The translations under genes were made by a program, and so were the position numbers. Below, one piece after another: positions 39,929-51,057 of a DNA stretch of 64,000 nt (position 1 is the stretch's first letter; every line of letters starts with the position of its first letter). The stretch is from Cristatella mucedo (Eukaryota > Bryozoa > Phylactolaemata > Cristatellidae). The DNA is taken from the NCBI GenBank assembly GCA_009760855.2, contig WPIO01000070.1, positions 1,726,001-1,790,000 of the forward strand, given 5' to 3'. Under the pieces are notes generated by a model, which was not told where the DNA came from, did no database searches, and saw nothing but the letters and a program-made list of their open reading frames with translations.

Positions 39929-40640
39929 AATCGTCGGTACCAACGAGCAGCTCACTGCAGCCTGTGGGCTCGCTTCGCTGAGTTATAGTAGATCCGTCAC
40001 GTACGACGACAGTGTGCCATCTTTCGGTTTGACGGACTTTCTTGCTTTAATTAGTAGGGATACAGGCACGCCATAGCCTCCGAGTCTGTCACGTGGCTTC
40101 CAGCCTTCTCGACTGCAGAGTTGCTGCATAGAATTCGCTGCTGGCACTAGTGATTCACTACAGAGCCGCCATAGCACACATTTGAAACTCGAAGTCGCTG
40201 GGAAAGCGGTAGGGCAAGGCGCAGCGAAGCCGCAGCCGTTCAGTTTAATCGCAGGCTCTGCAGCGGTGAGTAGATCGAACCTCGAAGCTATACGGAATCG
40301 GTGCTTTGCCAGCCTTGCTTTGGGTGCCGCAAGCTTGCTGATGCGAGGCTGTTCGGGTAGACTGACCGGCTTGTCACGTGGAGGCAGATGGGCCGGTAAC
40401 GGCTACGACAAGCCTAATCGAAAAGCGTGTGATAATGTAGCGACGGGCGAGCACCGAGGCTATATTTAGTAGCGCCAGAGTGTCCGTTCTTTTTAGAGCT
40501 CTAGATGGGCTCGACCAGCTGCCCGCTCGCAGGCACCCTGACCCCACGGCGACAACCGCTGCCGAGGCCTGTTTACTTAGGTCTCCCAACCGAGGACTAC
40601 GCTCGGCTCTACGTCTGGGTTGCGTAAGTCGACGGGCCGC
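39929..40640. other. 5' flank of the secreted repeat-protein gene
   Basis: CpG-rich from about 40180. No separate gene assigned. Confidence 0.35.
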
Positions 40641-40651
40641 TCAGGCCAGAC

Positions 40652-40659
40652 TATATAAA
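40652..40659 (+). promoter_or_regulatory. TATA box of the secreted repeat-protein gene
   Basis: TATATAAA lies 79 bases before the ATG, in GC-rich surroundings. Transcription should start near 40680-40690, leaving a 5' UTR of about 50 bases. Confidence 0.65.
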
Positions 40660-40737
40660 GTGTGGCCAGCCTCGTTTGAGCGGTTTGAAGCGAGCAATTT
40701 TACACAAGCGGCCGTCACCTTCAGCTGTGCCGCGGAG

Positions 40738-40810
40738 ATGCTGCTGCCGCTGCTCGGGGCACTGCTCGGCGCACTCGCTTTTACTCGATCGGCACCACTC
40801 GATCGCAGCG
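40738..40810 (+). CDS. signal-peptide exon of the VWC-like repeat gene
   Basis: 24 codons plus one base. The hydrophobic core [14 protein letters not shown] is followed by likely cleavage near TRSA|P. The donor is GTGAGT. Confidence 0.7.
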
Positions 40811-41227
40811 GTGAGTTGGTTCTCGTTCGCGCACCCTCCGAGCTGGGTGGAGGGCGATCCGTCGGGCGAAAGTAGGTAGTTCTGGGATAATCTCCTAGGG
40901 CGTCAGGATGGCGATTGCAATCAAGCAATTCCCGTCGCCTACAAAACAAGTTTAATTAGTTGTCGCGCTAGAGCCGAAGGGCCGATTCGCTAGCCGCTTT
41001 GATTTCGACGTTTGTAAAGCATAGCGACAGATGACTGCACAGTGGCGACGTTATGGGGCATAGGTTTCCACTCGAGAGAAGGCATGTATGTATGTATCTC
41101 CGTCTGTAACAAAGCCACAAGGACTAAATGGGTGCTACGCAGGAGAGTTTTCTATAGCCCACTCAAAGCCTGAGAGGTTTTCGGTACGTATTCGATGGTT
41201 AGCAGACTTTATCTCACGCAACAAAGA

Positions 41228-41271
<44 letters not shown>

Positions 41272-42117
41272 GAGAGAGAGAGAGAAAGAGTGGGAAGCAT
41301 AGCTGAGTGAGGGGAGCAGTGAAGAAATGAGTAGCACGGAAGTAGCAGCTCAGGACGATTCGAAAGGGATGTGCCATATGCGGCCACTGGAGAGTAGATG
41401 TTGCTGCGTTAGGTGACTTGATAGCTCCCTGTAACAGAGTAAGTAGCTCCGCTTTCGTCTTTTATGTTTGGTATCATGGCCGCCTTTTAATCAGTCATTA
41501 GTATGATTGCGTCCTTCCAATCATTCCTTATCCATGCCGGGTTTCCTAAAAAAGGAGCAACGGAGCTGCAGCTGTGCTACGCTCTGTTAACCACCAGGAT
41601 CCTCTACACTTGAGGCCATCGCCCACGCAGCATTGCATTGCAGGCCACTCCCACTCCGCTCGCATTAGTCGCTCCTACCCAAAACGCATTTGAGCCATCG
41701 GGTCAGAATCCGATAGCTGAGCAGCTCTTGTTGACGTTCGTCACAGACGTTGCTAAGGCATGAGCCTTGTGCATTTCTACGTAACCACCATGTTTGTCTG
41801 CGGATGACCGAATGCGAGTCCCTGATCCTGAGCTGTATTTTTAACCGCTGACCCGCCGCTACTGTATCTGTAGCTCCACGGTCTGGCCAAGTTACCGATA
41901 GATTTCAGATTGAGATTATTCACCACTTCCTGCCTAAAACTCTCTTTTTGTCTGCAGCACTTTTATTCATATTAGTGACTAGCTAGAACGTTGGTGGTGT
42001 ATTTTCACAAACGAGGTCTAACGGCTATTACTTCTGGAGTGAACTGACCCACAAATACTGCTCCCGTAATGGTGCTTGTCCTTGCCAAAGCGCAAAAAGT
42101 AAAGAAGAAACCCTCGG

Positions 42118-42215
<98 letters not shown>

Positions 42216-45200
42216 CTCGCGTGGCATCCTCGCGTGGCATCCTAGCGTGGCATCCTCGCAGCATCCTAGCGTGGCATCCTAGTGTGGCATCCAAGCATGG
42301 CATCCTCGCAGCATCCTAGCGTGGCATCCTAGCGTGTCATCCTAGCGTGGCATCCAAGCGTGGCATCCTCGAAGCATCCTAGCGTGGCATCCTCGCCGCA
42401 TCCTCGCGTGGCATCCTAGCGTGGCATCCTAGCGTGGCATCCTAGCGTGGCATCCTCGCAGCTTCCTCGCTGCATCCTCGCTGCAACCTAGCGTGGCATC
42501 CTCGCTGCATCCTCACTGCATCCTCGCTGCATCCTAGCGTGGCATCATCGCTGCATCATCGCTGCATCATTGCTGCATCATCGCTGCAACCTAGCGTGGC
42601 ATCCTGGCTACATCCTAGCGTGGCATCATCGCTGCATCATCGCTGCATCATCACTGCATCATCGCTGCATCCTCGCTGCATTCTTGCTGCAACTTAGCGT
42701 GGCATCCTGGCTACATCATCGCTGCATCATCGCTGCATCCTCACTGCATCCTCACTGCATCCTAGCGTGGCATCATCGCTGCATCATCGCAGCATCCTCT
42801 CGTGGCATCCTGGCTGCATCCTAGCGTGGCATCCTCGCTGCATCCGCAAGCAGTCTATTTGGCAGCAACTGTTCCGTTCAAAATTTCAAAAGGCATTCTT
42901 CGGTAGAATGTTCAAAATTATAGTCAGAGGTAATGGAACTAGTATACGACCAGTGCAGATGGTCCTCAGAAATTATCCTACGCTTCCGACATTGCAAATT
43001 GCAAACTCGCTGTAGCAGCTTCTGCATATAATCCGTAGCCATAAGCACAGTGGCCTTGACGGAGCTGGTCCTTTGCTGATGCCCGACAAATACCGGCGAA
43101 GCAGTCGAAGCTGCACACAGTTAACGAGTTTTTGGACTATCGCCAATGCACACAGGTATTGCGAAAGTGGTAACAGAACAGCATGGTATATTGAAGCAAA
43201 GATTATATATACAAATTAAACAAATATATATATATATATATTTATATGTATAAGGAAATGTTAGCTGATTTAGCAGTCTTATTTATATACAGCTTGTGCA
43301 AAACTCTACTGGTGCAGAACTAGGCTTGTATGTCGTGAGCGTCGCATTTCCACATCACACCACTTTTTCGCCGACCTGCACTCAGTCAAGCAATGGATTG
43401 AATTCAAGGTTATGTCACTCACTTTTAGGTCACTTCATTCTTTAGCTCCAGCCTACCTATCAGATCTTCTGCCCCACCAGGCAAAGCATCGTACCACTCA
43501 CTTTTTCGAGTTCTAATTTTTACCTATACCTCGTACAAACCACACATCCTTTGCAGAATATGCCTTTAGTTCATATGCTCCCAAAGCCTGGGACTTACTC
43601 CCAACTTCCATCACAACATCTCCTGACTTGAGCACATTTAAATAGAAATAAAAAACGCACATATTTGTCACAGCATTTAGTGGGTCCCTGTGATTTGACC
43701 TTTATGTGATTATGGGTGCTGCCACTGTGCATGCTGCGACTAACTACACTTGCACGCTGACCCTGTGCTTGTCACCCCTAACCATGTCATTCCTGTCGTT
43801 TATTGAGCATGCTACAACTAAGCATTCTATCGTGCTTCCTTTGCAGTAAATGTAAGGCACCAAGAAAGAGGTTTTCTCTGAAGGCGCTTTATCAAGTGTA
43901 TTATTATTATAATTATTTTATAGCGGTGATAAGAGTATTAGAGGTTATCCCAACCGCCTGGTTAAGGAAATCAAGAATTACCTACTGTGAGAATCGAACC
44001 TCGAAACCACCGATTGCACTCATTCCGTAGCGTAATGATTACATATGCATAGCGTAAACCAGTCTATTCGACAGCCTCAGAGGGCTACGCGTTTTTAGCA
44101 CCAGCCTTAACGTACAATTCTCTTGAAGGTCCAAAGTCTGACTACCCAGCCTAGCACTAACTACTACCCAAGCTAAAAAGCCTAAGTCTTAAACCCGATT
44201 CTTCGCTCAGAGCAAAACTCACTATTGATATGATATTGCTCACCATTCAATTGCATTTCCCTTTGCAGCAAATGTAAAGCGCCTAGAAAGAGATTGAGTT
44301 CTCTAAGGGCGCTTTATCAAGTGCATTATTATTATTATTACTATTATTATTATTATTGATTAAATGGCACAGGCGTCTCCTGTGTTTAATTTTGGAACCA
44401 CCAACAATCCCATGGGCTTCCATAATCTGATTGATACCGCTTTTCATTTTGTAACTATTTCTTTTACTGGCTAGCTAACGCCGAAGCTTCAAATCTCAGC
44501 TCTAACTCACGTATTTAATGACAATTGCTTACAGGACCAAATTGTAAGTCAAGCTTCCCCTCGTTGCAGATGGCTGCTTCTTCGATGGGAAAATGTACGC
44601 CGAAGGCGACCAAATTGTTATGGAGAAATGCCTAGGTGTGGTGACATGCCTAGGTCACGACCGTCTCGGAAATATGGAGCAGTGGGGCGGCATCTGCCCG
44701 GAGAAACGCGAACTACCTGAGCAGTCAGGGTGCTTGTTTGATGGAAAGCTCTATAAAAATGGCGAGAAGATCGTCATCGCAAAGTGCTTGGGCGAGATGA
44801 CTTGCCTCGGTGACAACAACTTGGGTGATCTGGTGTCGTGGGGTGGCGTCTGTCCTGAGAAACGCGAACTTCAAGAGCAGTCAGGGTGCTTGTTTGATGG
44901 AAGACTCTACAAAAATGGTGAGAAGATTGTCATTGCAAAGTGCTTGGGCGAGATGACTTGCCTCGGTGACAACAACTTGGGTGATTTGGTGTCGTGGGGT
45001 GGCGTCTGTCCTGAGAAACGCGAACTTCAAGAGCAGTCAGGGTGCTTGTTTGATGGCAGACTCTACAAAAATGGTGAGAAGATTGTCATTGCAAAGTGCT
45101 TGGGCGAGATGACTTGCCAAAAATGGTGAGAAGATTGTCATTGCAAAGTGCTTGGGCGAGATGACTTGCCTCGGTGACAACAACTTGGGTGATCTGGTGT

Positions 45201-45519
45201 CGTGGGGTGGCGTCTGTCCTGAGAAACGCGAACTTCAAGAGCAGTCAGGGTGCTTGTTTGATGGCAGACTCTACAAAAATGGTGAGAAGATTGTCATTGC
45301 AAAGTGCTTGGGCGAGATGACTTGCCTCGGTGACAACAACTTGGGTGATCTGGTGTCGTGGGGTGGCGTCTGCCCACAAAAGCGTCAGAAAAACGGCCAG
45401 ACAGGATGCCTTTTTGACGGGAAAATATACAATAAGGGAGAAACGATTGTCATCGCCAAATGTCTCGCAGAAATGAAATGCCTTGGAGGAAACTCATACA
45501 GTTTCATCAAGAGCTTAGG
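40738..45519 (+). CDS. secreted VWC-like cysteine-rich repeat protein, frame broken by a 52-bp duplication
   Basis: Exon 1 (40738-40810) codes for [20 protein letters not shown] and four more residues, a clear signal peptide, and ends in phase 1 at GTGAGT. Exon 2 (44570-45519) starts after CCCCTCGTTGCAG and completes an Asp codon. It codes for six repeats of 52 residues whose first Cys codons are at 44575, 44731, 44887, 45043, 45251 and 45407. Each full repeat has four Cys: [12 protein letters not shown], then AKCLGEMTC, then WGGVCPEKR. The pattern resembles the first half of a von Willebrand type C module (C..DG..Y..GE....C....C). Repeats 3-5 are nearly identical in DNA, which suggests recent tandem duplication. 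A 52-bp direct duplication at 45119-45170 shifts the frame and brings a stop at 45127. Without it the exon is open to a donor at 45520 (GG|GTAAGTAT). The protein should be extracellular. Its function is unknown, and the frame break may be real or an assembly error. Confidence 0.7.
41080..41420 (-). repeat. LINE-B 3' part with GA microsatellite inside
   Basis: Family blocks lie on both sides of a (GA)n tract at 41225-41289. The tract starts exactly at the AACAAAGAGA of the element, so the repeat grew within the LINE copy. Confidence 0.85.
42120..42210. repeat. CT microsatellite
   Basis: About 45 uninterrupted CT units, followed without a gap by a minisatellite. Confidence 0.97.
42211..42846. 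repeat. GCATCCTxGC minisatellite of mixed unit length
   Basis: Units of 13 bp (GCATCCTAGCGTG) and 9-10 bp (GCATCCTCGC, GCATCATCGCT) alternate irregularly over about 635 bp. Its open frames are by-products. Confidence 0.95.
42900..43285. other. no gene seen
   Basis: Intron sequence; a short AT repeat at 43220-43250. Confidence 0.4.
43290..43920 (+). pseudogene. LINE-A copy, 3' part
   Basis: Decayed frames correspond to [19 protein letters not shown]-like, [20 protein letters not shown] and SYAPKAWD blocks. A GCATGC-rich 3' UTR and TTATTATTAT tail follow. Confidence 0.8.
44225..44356 (+). repeat. LINE-A 3' tip
   Basis: GCTCACCATTCAATTGCATTT, then AAAGCGCCTAGAAAGAGATT and TATTATTATTATTACTATT, just upstream of the repeat exon. 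Confidence 0.88.
44570..45519 (+). CDS. repeat exon of the VWC-like gene
   Basis: Six 156-bp units, the fourth carrying the 52-bp duplication. The first and last units are the most diverged. Start phase 1 and end phase 2 both leave split codons. Confidence 0.7.
45119..45170. repeat. 52-bp tandem duplication that breaks the repeat frame
   Basis: AAAAATGGTGAGAAGATTGT through GAGATGACTTGCC is repeated exactly after its first occurrence at 45067-45118. Confidence 0.9.
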
Positions 45520-45529
45520 GTAAGTATCG

Positions 45530-46210
45530 TTTTGTCGCACTGCTAGCTGAACCCGCCGAGAATCTCTCTGTCCCAGAAGCTTGCTAAATAAGATCGAGGA
45601 AATATGGCGCTAGCAGTGGCCGTGAATGATCAGTCTTCGTCTTTGTAGAGGCATCTGCAGTAAAAGCCTTAGTCAGGTCACGGTTTGACTTTGAGTCTGA
45701 CTGATAAGGCAGAGGTCGGCGAACTGCAACAGACGAAAGCAGGAATTGCCGGAGCTGTGTGCCGCGGTAGAAGCGGGAGGGCGGAGACAAGCGGCCTGAC
45801 TGCTACTTCCGAGCTGCTCTCGCCAGCCACACCGAAGAGCAGATCACTGAAAGTTACGTCCGGAACTCACTCAGTCTTCCCAAGAAATACTGGAGCAAAG
45901 ATTAATTGCTTGTATTTTTAATCATAAATAATCACAAGTAATTCACGACTTACGATAGCCTCGTCAAACAAAAAGCACGAATCGTTTTCGCGTGAGCTCT
46001 CATTTTTAATTAACGCTGCAGGCCTTCAAACAGTGGTGTTAATGTAATGTATCTCCATCTGCAACTCCGCAAAGCCATAAGTGCTGATGCGAATTCAACC
46101 TATCTTCTTTGATCACACGATCGAAAACTCGTGCCGTGTGGTTGATTCAAGTGACATCTGTTCCTAGTGACACGATATCCCTTTAGGATTTCACGCTGAT
46201 ATCAGTCACA
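45530..46210. other. no gene seen; LINE-B tip at 46040-46080
   Basis: TAATGTATCTCCATCTGCAACTCC at about 46040 is a family-B terminus. A 78-codon plus-strand frame at 45685-45921 has no support. Confidence 0.4.
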
Positions 46211-46214
46211 AAAA

Positions 46215-46268
46215 ATTGTATAGCCTAATAAAAGAACTGAATGTTATTCTAGGCACTTTATATACGTC
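46215..46268 (-). repeat. SINE1 3' tip, diverged
   Basis: TTGTATAGCCTAATAAAAGAAC, then TTATTCTAGGCACTTTATAT. Confidence 0.5.
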
Positions 46269-46449
46269 ATGTTAGTACAGAAGCGTGTCAACCGAGTAGT
46301 GACAACATATGTAATTTCAGCATGCAATTCAAACGGCTATGACAACGTGTTGTGAACAGGCGGATTTTTGCTTTTTTTAATGATCTAACTGTGCGCGGTA
46401 ATTTTTTCAATTACACATGCGCACAGGTCGCACACATATGCACACAAGA

Positions 46450-46555
46450 CGGAGAGAGAATAGAGAGAGCGAGAGAGAGAGAGAGAGGGAGAGAGAGAGG
46501 GGGAGAGAGAGAGGGAGAGAGAGAGAGACAGAGAGAGGGAGAGACAGAGAGACAT

Positions 46556-46586
<31 letters not shown>

Positions 46587-46617
46587 GGGAGAGAGAGAGG
46601 GAGAAACAGGGAGAGGA

Positions 46618-46650
<33 letters not shown>

Positions 46651-46660
46651 GAGACAGAGG

Positions 46661-46716
<56 letters not shown>

Positions 46717-46915
46717 CAGAGAGAGGGAGAGAAAGAGAGAGAGAGAGAGCCAAAATGAATCAGTAATGGTGGTGAAAGATGCGCCAGCGAGCAAAGGAGA
46801 TAGTCGAAGAGAGAGAGAGACAGACAGACAGAAACAGAGGGTGACAGAGAGAGACAGCGACAGAGGGAGAGAGGGAGAGAGAGGGAGCAGAGATTTGGAA
46901 AGAGAGAGGAAAGTA
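46450..46915. repeat. GA-rich compound satellite
   Basis: GAGAGA with GGGAGA, GACAGA and GAAACA variants, interrupted by unique sequence at 46748-46805. Overlapping long frames of Arg/Glu or Leu/Ser are artefacts. Confidence 0.95.
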
Positions 46916-46924
46916 TACACACTT

Positions 46925-47430
46925 TGGCTGTGTCCTTACTAAACTTTATCTGAATAGGTATGTCAGTTTTAGAATATATCATGACAGAAAACGCGATAAA
47001 AAAAGTAATTTATTCTGCTTGGACAAACTGAGACTTCATTCCTCTAGCAGAAGCTGCCAACGTATCGGGAAGTTCTGACAGTATTATTTCATGCACAGTC
47101 ATGCAAATTGCTCACCATCAAAATGAGTGTTTGCAAGACCTCTCGTCCTCTCTTATCCCTGCAGGAACGTGTCAGAGTAGCGACTAACATTTTTCTTCCA
47201 TATTTGGAAGCAGATTCGCCGCCTTCTTCCATCGGGAATAGTTTGGACCAAGAAGGAAAAATACCTAAAGAAAATACACTTTCGCTAGAAATTATGCCGA
47301 GAAAATTTTACCGCAGTTCTTGATTCCTTGTCCCACTTTGCTCACCAGCACGCAGTAGCTTCATTGCAATTGCAGAAAGACCTATACAAGAAGAAGAAGA
47401 AGAGGACGGAAGTAAAAGAAGAAAGAAGGG
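46925..47430. other. no confident gene; possible terminal exon at 47165
   Basis: A strong acceptor (CTCTTATCCCTGCAG) ends at 47164. Joined in phase 2 to the VWC-like exon it would read G-N-V-S-E-stop. It is only a candidate. Confidence 0.2.
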
Positions 47431-47432
47431 GA

Positions 47433-48415
47433 GGAAAGGGCGGAAGAAGAGGTAGGGAGAAGGTAAGGAGAGGGCGGAAGACGAGGTAGGGAGAAGGTAA
47501 GGAAAGGGCGGAAGACGAGGTAGGGAGAAGGTAAGGAAAGGGCGGAAGACGAGGTAGGGAGAAGGTAAGGAGAAGGCGGGAGAAGAGGTAGGGAGAAGGT
47601 AAGGAGAGGGCGGAAGACGAGGTAGGGAGAAGGTAAGGAAAGGGCGGAAGAAGAGGTAGGGAGAAGACGAGGTAGGGAGAAGGTAAGGAAAGGGCGGAAG
47701 ACGAGGTAGGGGGAGAAGGTAAGGAGAGGGTGGAAGAAGAGGTAGGGAGAAGGTAAGGAGAGGGCGGAAGACGAGGTAGGGAGAAGGTAAGGAAAGGGCG
47801 GAAGAAGAGGTAGGGAGAAGGTAAGGAGAGGGCGGAAGAAGAGGTAGGGAGAAGGTAAGGAGAGGGCGGAAGACGAGGTAGGGAGAAGGTAAGGAAAGGG
47901 CGGAAGAAGAGGTAGGGAGAAGGTAAGGAGAGGGCGGAAGACGAGGTAGGGAGAAGGTAAGGAAAGGGCGGAAGACGAGGTAGGGAGAAGGTAAGGAGAG
48001 GGTGGAAGAAGAGGTAGGGAGAAGGTAAGGAGAGGGTGGAAGACGAGGTAGGGAGAAGGTAAGGAGAGGGCGGAAGAAGAGGTAGGGAGAAGGTAAGGAG
48101 AGGGCGGAAGAAGAGGTAGGGAGAAGGTAAGGAGAGGGTGGAAGAAGAGGTAGGGAGAAGGTAAGGAGAGGGTGGAAGACGAGGTAGGGAGAAGGTAAGG
48201 AGAGGGCGGAAGAAGAGGTAGGGAGAAGGTAAGGAGAGGGCGGAAGAAGAGGTAGGGAGAAGGTAAGGAGAGGGCGGAAGAAGAGGTAGGGAGAAGGTAA
48301 GGAGAGGGCGGAAGACGAGGTAGGGTGAAGGTAAGGAGAGGGCGGAAGAAGAGGATGGGTGAAGGTAAGGAGAGGGCGGAAGAAGAGGATGGGTGAAGGG
48401 AAGGAATAGGGCGGA
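47433..48415. repeat. 34-bp purine-rich minisatellite, about 29 copies
   Basis: The unit contains GGAAGAAGAGGTAGGGAGAA then GGTAAGGAGAGGGC. 34 is not a multiple of three, so all three frames of one strand cycle through the same peptide. This gives minus-strand frames of 403 and 433 codons (Pro/Ser/Leu-rich) that are probably not genes. Confidence 0.95.
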
Positions 48416-48424
48416 AGCGCCCGG

Positions 48425-49125
48425 CGTTGCTCGAAAGCTAGCCGGAAAGAATGCAGATAAAGCTCTGTAAAATGAAAAAAAAGAAGCCGCGGAGGAGGAA
48501 ATTGAAGGCGCAGCGACAACAGAGCGCGACGCTAGAGCAGCGACAGCTCTGCACCACGTGCTCGCGCTAGAGCAGCGACAGCCCTGCGCCACGTGCGAGT
48601 CAGCTTGAAGGGAAGTCAGCTCCGAAGAGTCATTCCGCTCCAACTCAGCGAGTGCTATAACTGAAGTTGCTCATAATGACGACGAAAATGTATTGCCCAA
48701 AAAGGCTCGCTTGCACGCATAGCAAAATGCGGCTAGCAACTAGAACAGCGGAAACTGCACTAGACACGACACGGCAGAAGCGACTGATCGCCTTGCGGTG
48801 ACGGCGGCGGCGTTTCACAATCCGTCTTCGGGTCCTTCTGCGAATCTTCTGCGAGGCCTCACGTAGCTAAGACAATGTTAAATTCTGCGACAATTAGCTG
48901 AACACGTGTCAAATGTTGCACTGCACATGCAAAGGAAATCGCAGACTCCGTTTTTAGGAAAGTGTCGCTAGTTCCACACTGCGATGTTATAGCAATAACG
49001 GAGTCTGCTACTCGTGCGACGAGCGACCGCTCGCCTGGGCGAGTTTCTGGTCAAGGGGTCGAGGGTCAAGGGTCAAGGGGGTGAGAGACCACACACTTGA
49101 GGTTAGTTGAATTCAGGGTCGTCTT
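48425..49125. other. no confident gene
   Basis: A ~35-bp tandem duplication (GCTAGAGCAGCGACAGC) at 48528-48597 and GGGTCAAGG repeats at 49057-49083. CpG-rich around 48780-48860. Confidence 0.35.
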
Positions 49126-49129
49126 TATC

Positions 49130-50130
49130 TATGTAATGTAATGCATCTCCATCTGTCCCTCCACACAGCCACACAAAATTAGTGAAATACGCTAGGTAGT
49201 TCACTTTTTACAGTGCACGCAAAGGCTAAGCGGCTTTCGTGTGCGTTTACGTTTACGTTAGCCCAAAGACTTCATCTCACACAGTGAACAACCTAGCTGA
49301 GGCAGGAGGGCAGTCGAGGAGGTGAGTAGCGTGGAAGTAGAAGCTCCGTGGCGGCCGGACAAGATTTGTCGCAGTCAGAAGAAGGAGATATGTAGCGGCG
49401 TACGTGCAGTATTTTGTATTGCATTTCCGTCTCTAACTCCACGAAGCCACGGAGACTATGTGGGTGCTACGCAGGAGAGTTTTCTAAAGCGCACACACAG
49501 CCTAAGCGTCTTTCGGTACGCATCCGGTAGCTAACCAAATTTATCTCACGCAGCAGAGAGACAGAAAAGCCAGAAGCGGAAGTGGGCAGCATAATCTGAG
49601 TCAGGAGAGCAGTGGTGGGAGTGAGCGGCATCTCAGAAGTAGCAGCTCAGCGACGGCTGGAAAGGATGAGCCACAATCAGCAGCAGGAGAGTAGTTGTCG
49701 TCGCTTAGGAGTCGTGGAAGTGAGCTCCAGAGTTTAGGACCTGCAGAGAAAATCCCTCCGTCACCCGCCAATGGTCTTTAAGCGGAGGAGTGGAACAGCA
49801 AGTTCATTGTCTATACAGGACCTGATGGCACGAGGAGGCTGAAAACGAGGTAGTAGCTCAGCTAGTGAAAGTGAGCTCCACAGACTAGGACCAGCAGAGA
49901 GAAAGCAGTTGTTACCAGTGGTGTTTAAGCGTACGAATGAAACCGCTAAATTCTTGTCTATTTAGTACCCTGATAGTACAATGAATCAGAAACTAGTTCT
50001 GCAGTTCTGCTAGGTATTAACGAGCCAAGCTGTAGCGGAACTTATAGGTCAAAGTAAGTTTTTCGCTCTATAACCGGCAATCGACCGGTAGGTATAAAAA
50101 CGCTTGCAAAGAAGATACTTGGTTAACCTC
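49130..50130 (-). repeat. cluster of three LINE-B 3' parts
   Basis: Family terminus blocks restart near 49135, 49423 (inside TTTCCGTCTCTAACTCC) and 49865 (GAAAGTGAGCTCCACAGACT). Each is a partial copy in the same orientation. Confidence 0.75.
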
Positions 50131-50284
50131 CGGGGTCGGTTGACTAACCTTGCAATAGTATTCACTGCTGCCTACAAAGGCTTAATCTATTTTTCGGTAG
50201 CCCAGCTGATAAGAATTATATTTGTACCAAACAAGTTGCAAAAATGTGAGCACCAATGCAAAACTTGAGATTGCTTAGCATGCC

Positions 50285-50460
50285 ACTGGGTTAGGCGTAA
50301 TATCCCGTTAGGTAATATGCTTGCTAGCTCTTCGCGAACAAAGTTCGAATCCTGCAGTTTGCAATTCTTCATTGCCAACTGCAAGCGGCGGTGATAGCCT
50401 CCGAGGCTCTTCTGACGCTATTCATACGAGGTTTTAATACAGCTAATATTTATTTATTGC
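50285..50460 (+). repeat. SINE2 copy, diverged
   Basis: AAAGTTCGAATCCTGCAG (B box), then TTGCCAACTGCAAGCGGCGG, TGATAGCC and GAGGCTCTTCTGACGCTAT. Confidence 0.75.
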
Positions 50461-50469
50461 ATTTTAGTC

Positions 50470-50987
50470 CCTAATTTTAACCAGGGCTTGAATGTAGTGG
50501 CATCCTTGTCTAAACAAGCCCGAATTTTAGCAATGTTATATAGCTGAAAGTAGGCGGACTTTATTGTGGAGCTGATGCGGTCGTCTAACGAAAGGTCACT
50601 TTGGAACATGGCACATAGATTTTGTGCAGATTTAGCAGGAGATATGCTGGCAGAGCCGAGCTTTGAGCATTAGGTTTTCCCAGTTCTGAATCACGTTTGA
50701 TTTTTCCATACTTGCAAGTTGGTTTTATCATCATACCATTTAAGAAAGTTTGCTGCCATCCATGTGCAGATGTCATCAAAACATGCAGCAAGTGAGTTGA
50801 GAGAATTCGATGTGCTCGAAGGCTGGGAGGGATCAAAAACTTAGTGCCATCAGCATTGAAGTGAAAGCCTAGGTTATGCCTCCCAATCAAATCGGCAACA
50901 CTGAGAGTGTAAACAATAAAAAGTACACAGAGAGAGTGAGATAGAGAGAGACAGAAACAGAGAGACAGATAGACAGAGGGAAGGAGG

Positions 50988-51057
<70 letters not shown>

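Noticed and set aside
44531-44549. A 9-base micro-exon (GACCAAATT between ACAG and GTAAGT)
   Set aside because: The following intron would be about 25 bases, too short for normal splicing.
46352-46982. Overlapping frames of 120-196 codons
   Set aside because: Products of the GA satellite on both strands.
47308-48643. 403- and 433-codon minus-strand frames
   Set aside because: Both read the same 34-bp minisatellite in different frames. The unit is not a multiple of three and no splice or domain evidence exists.
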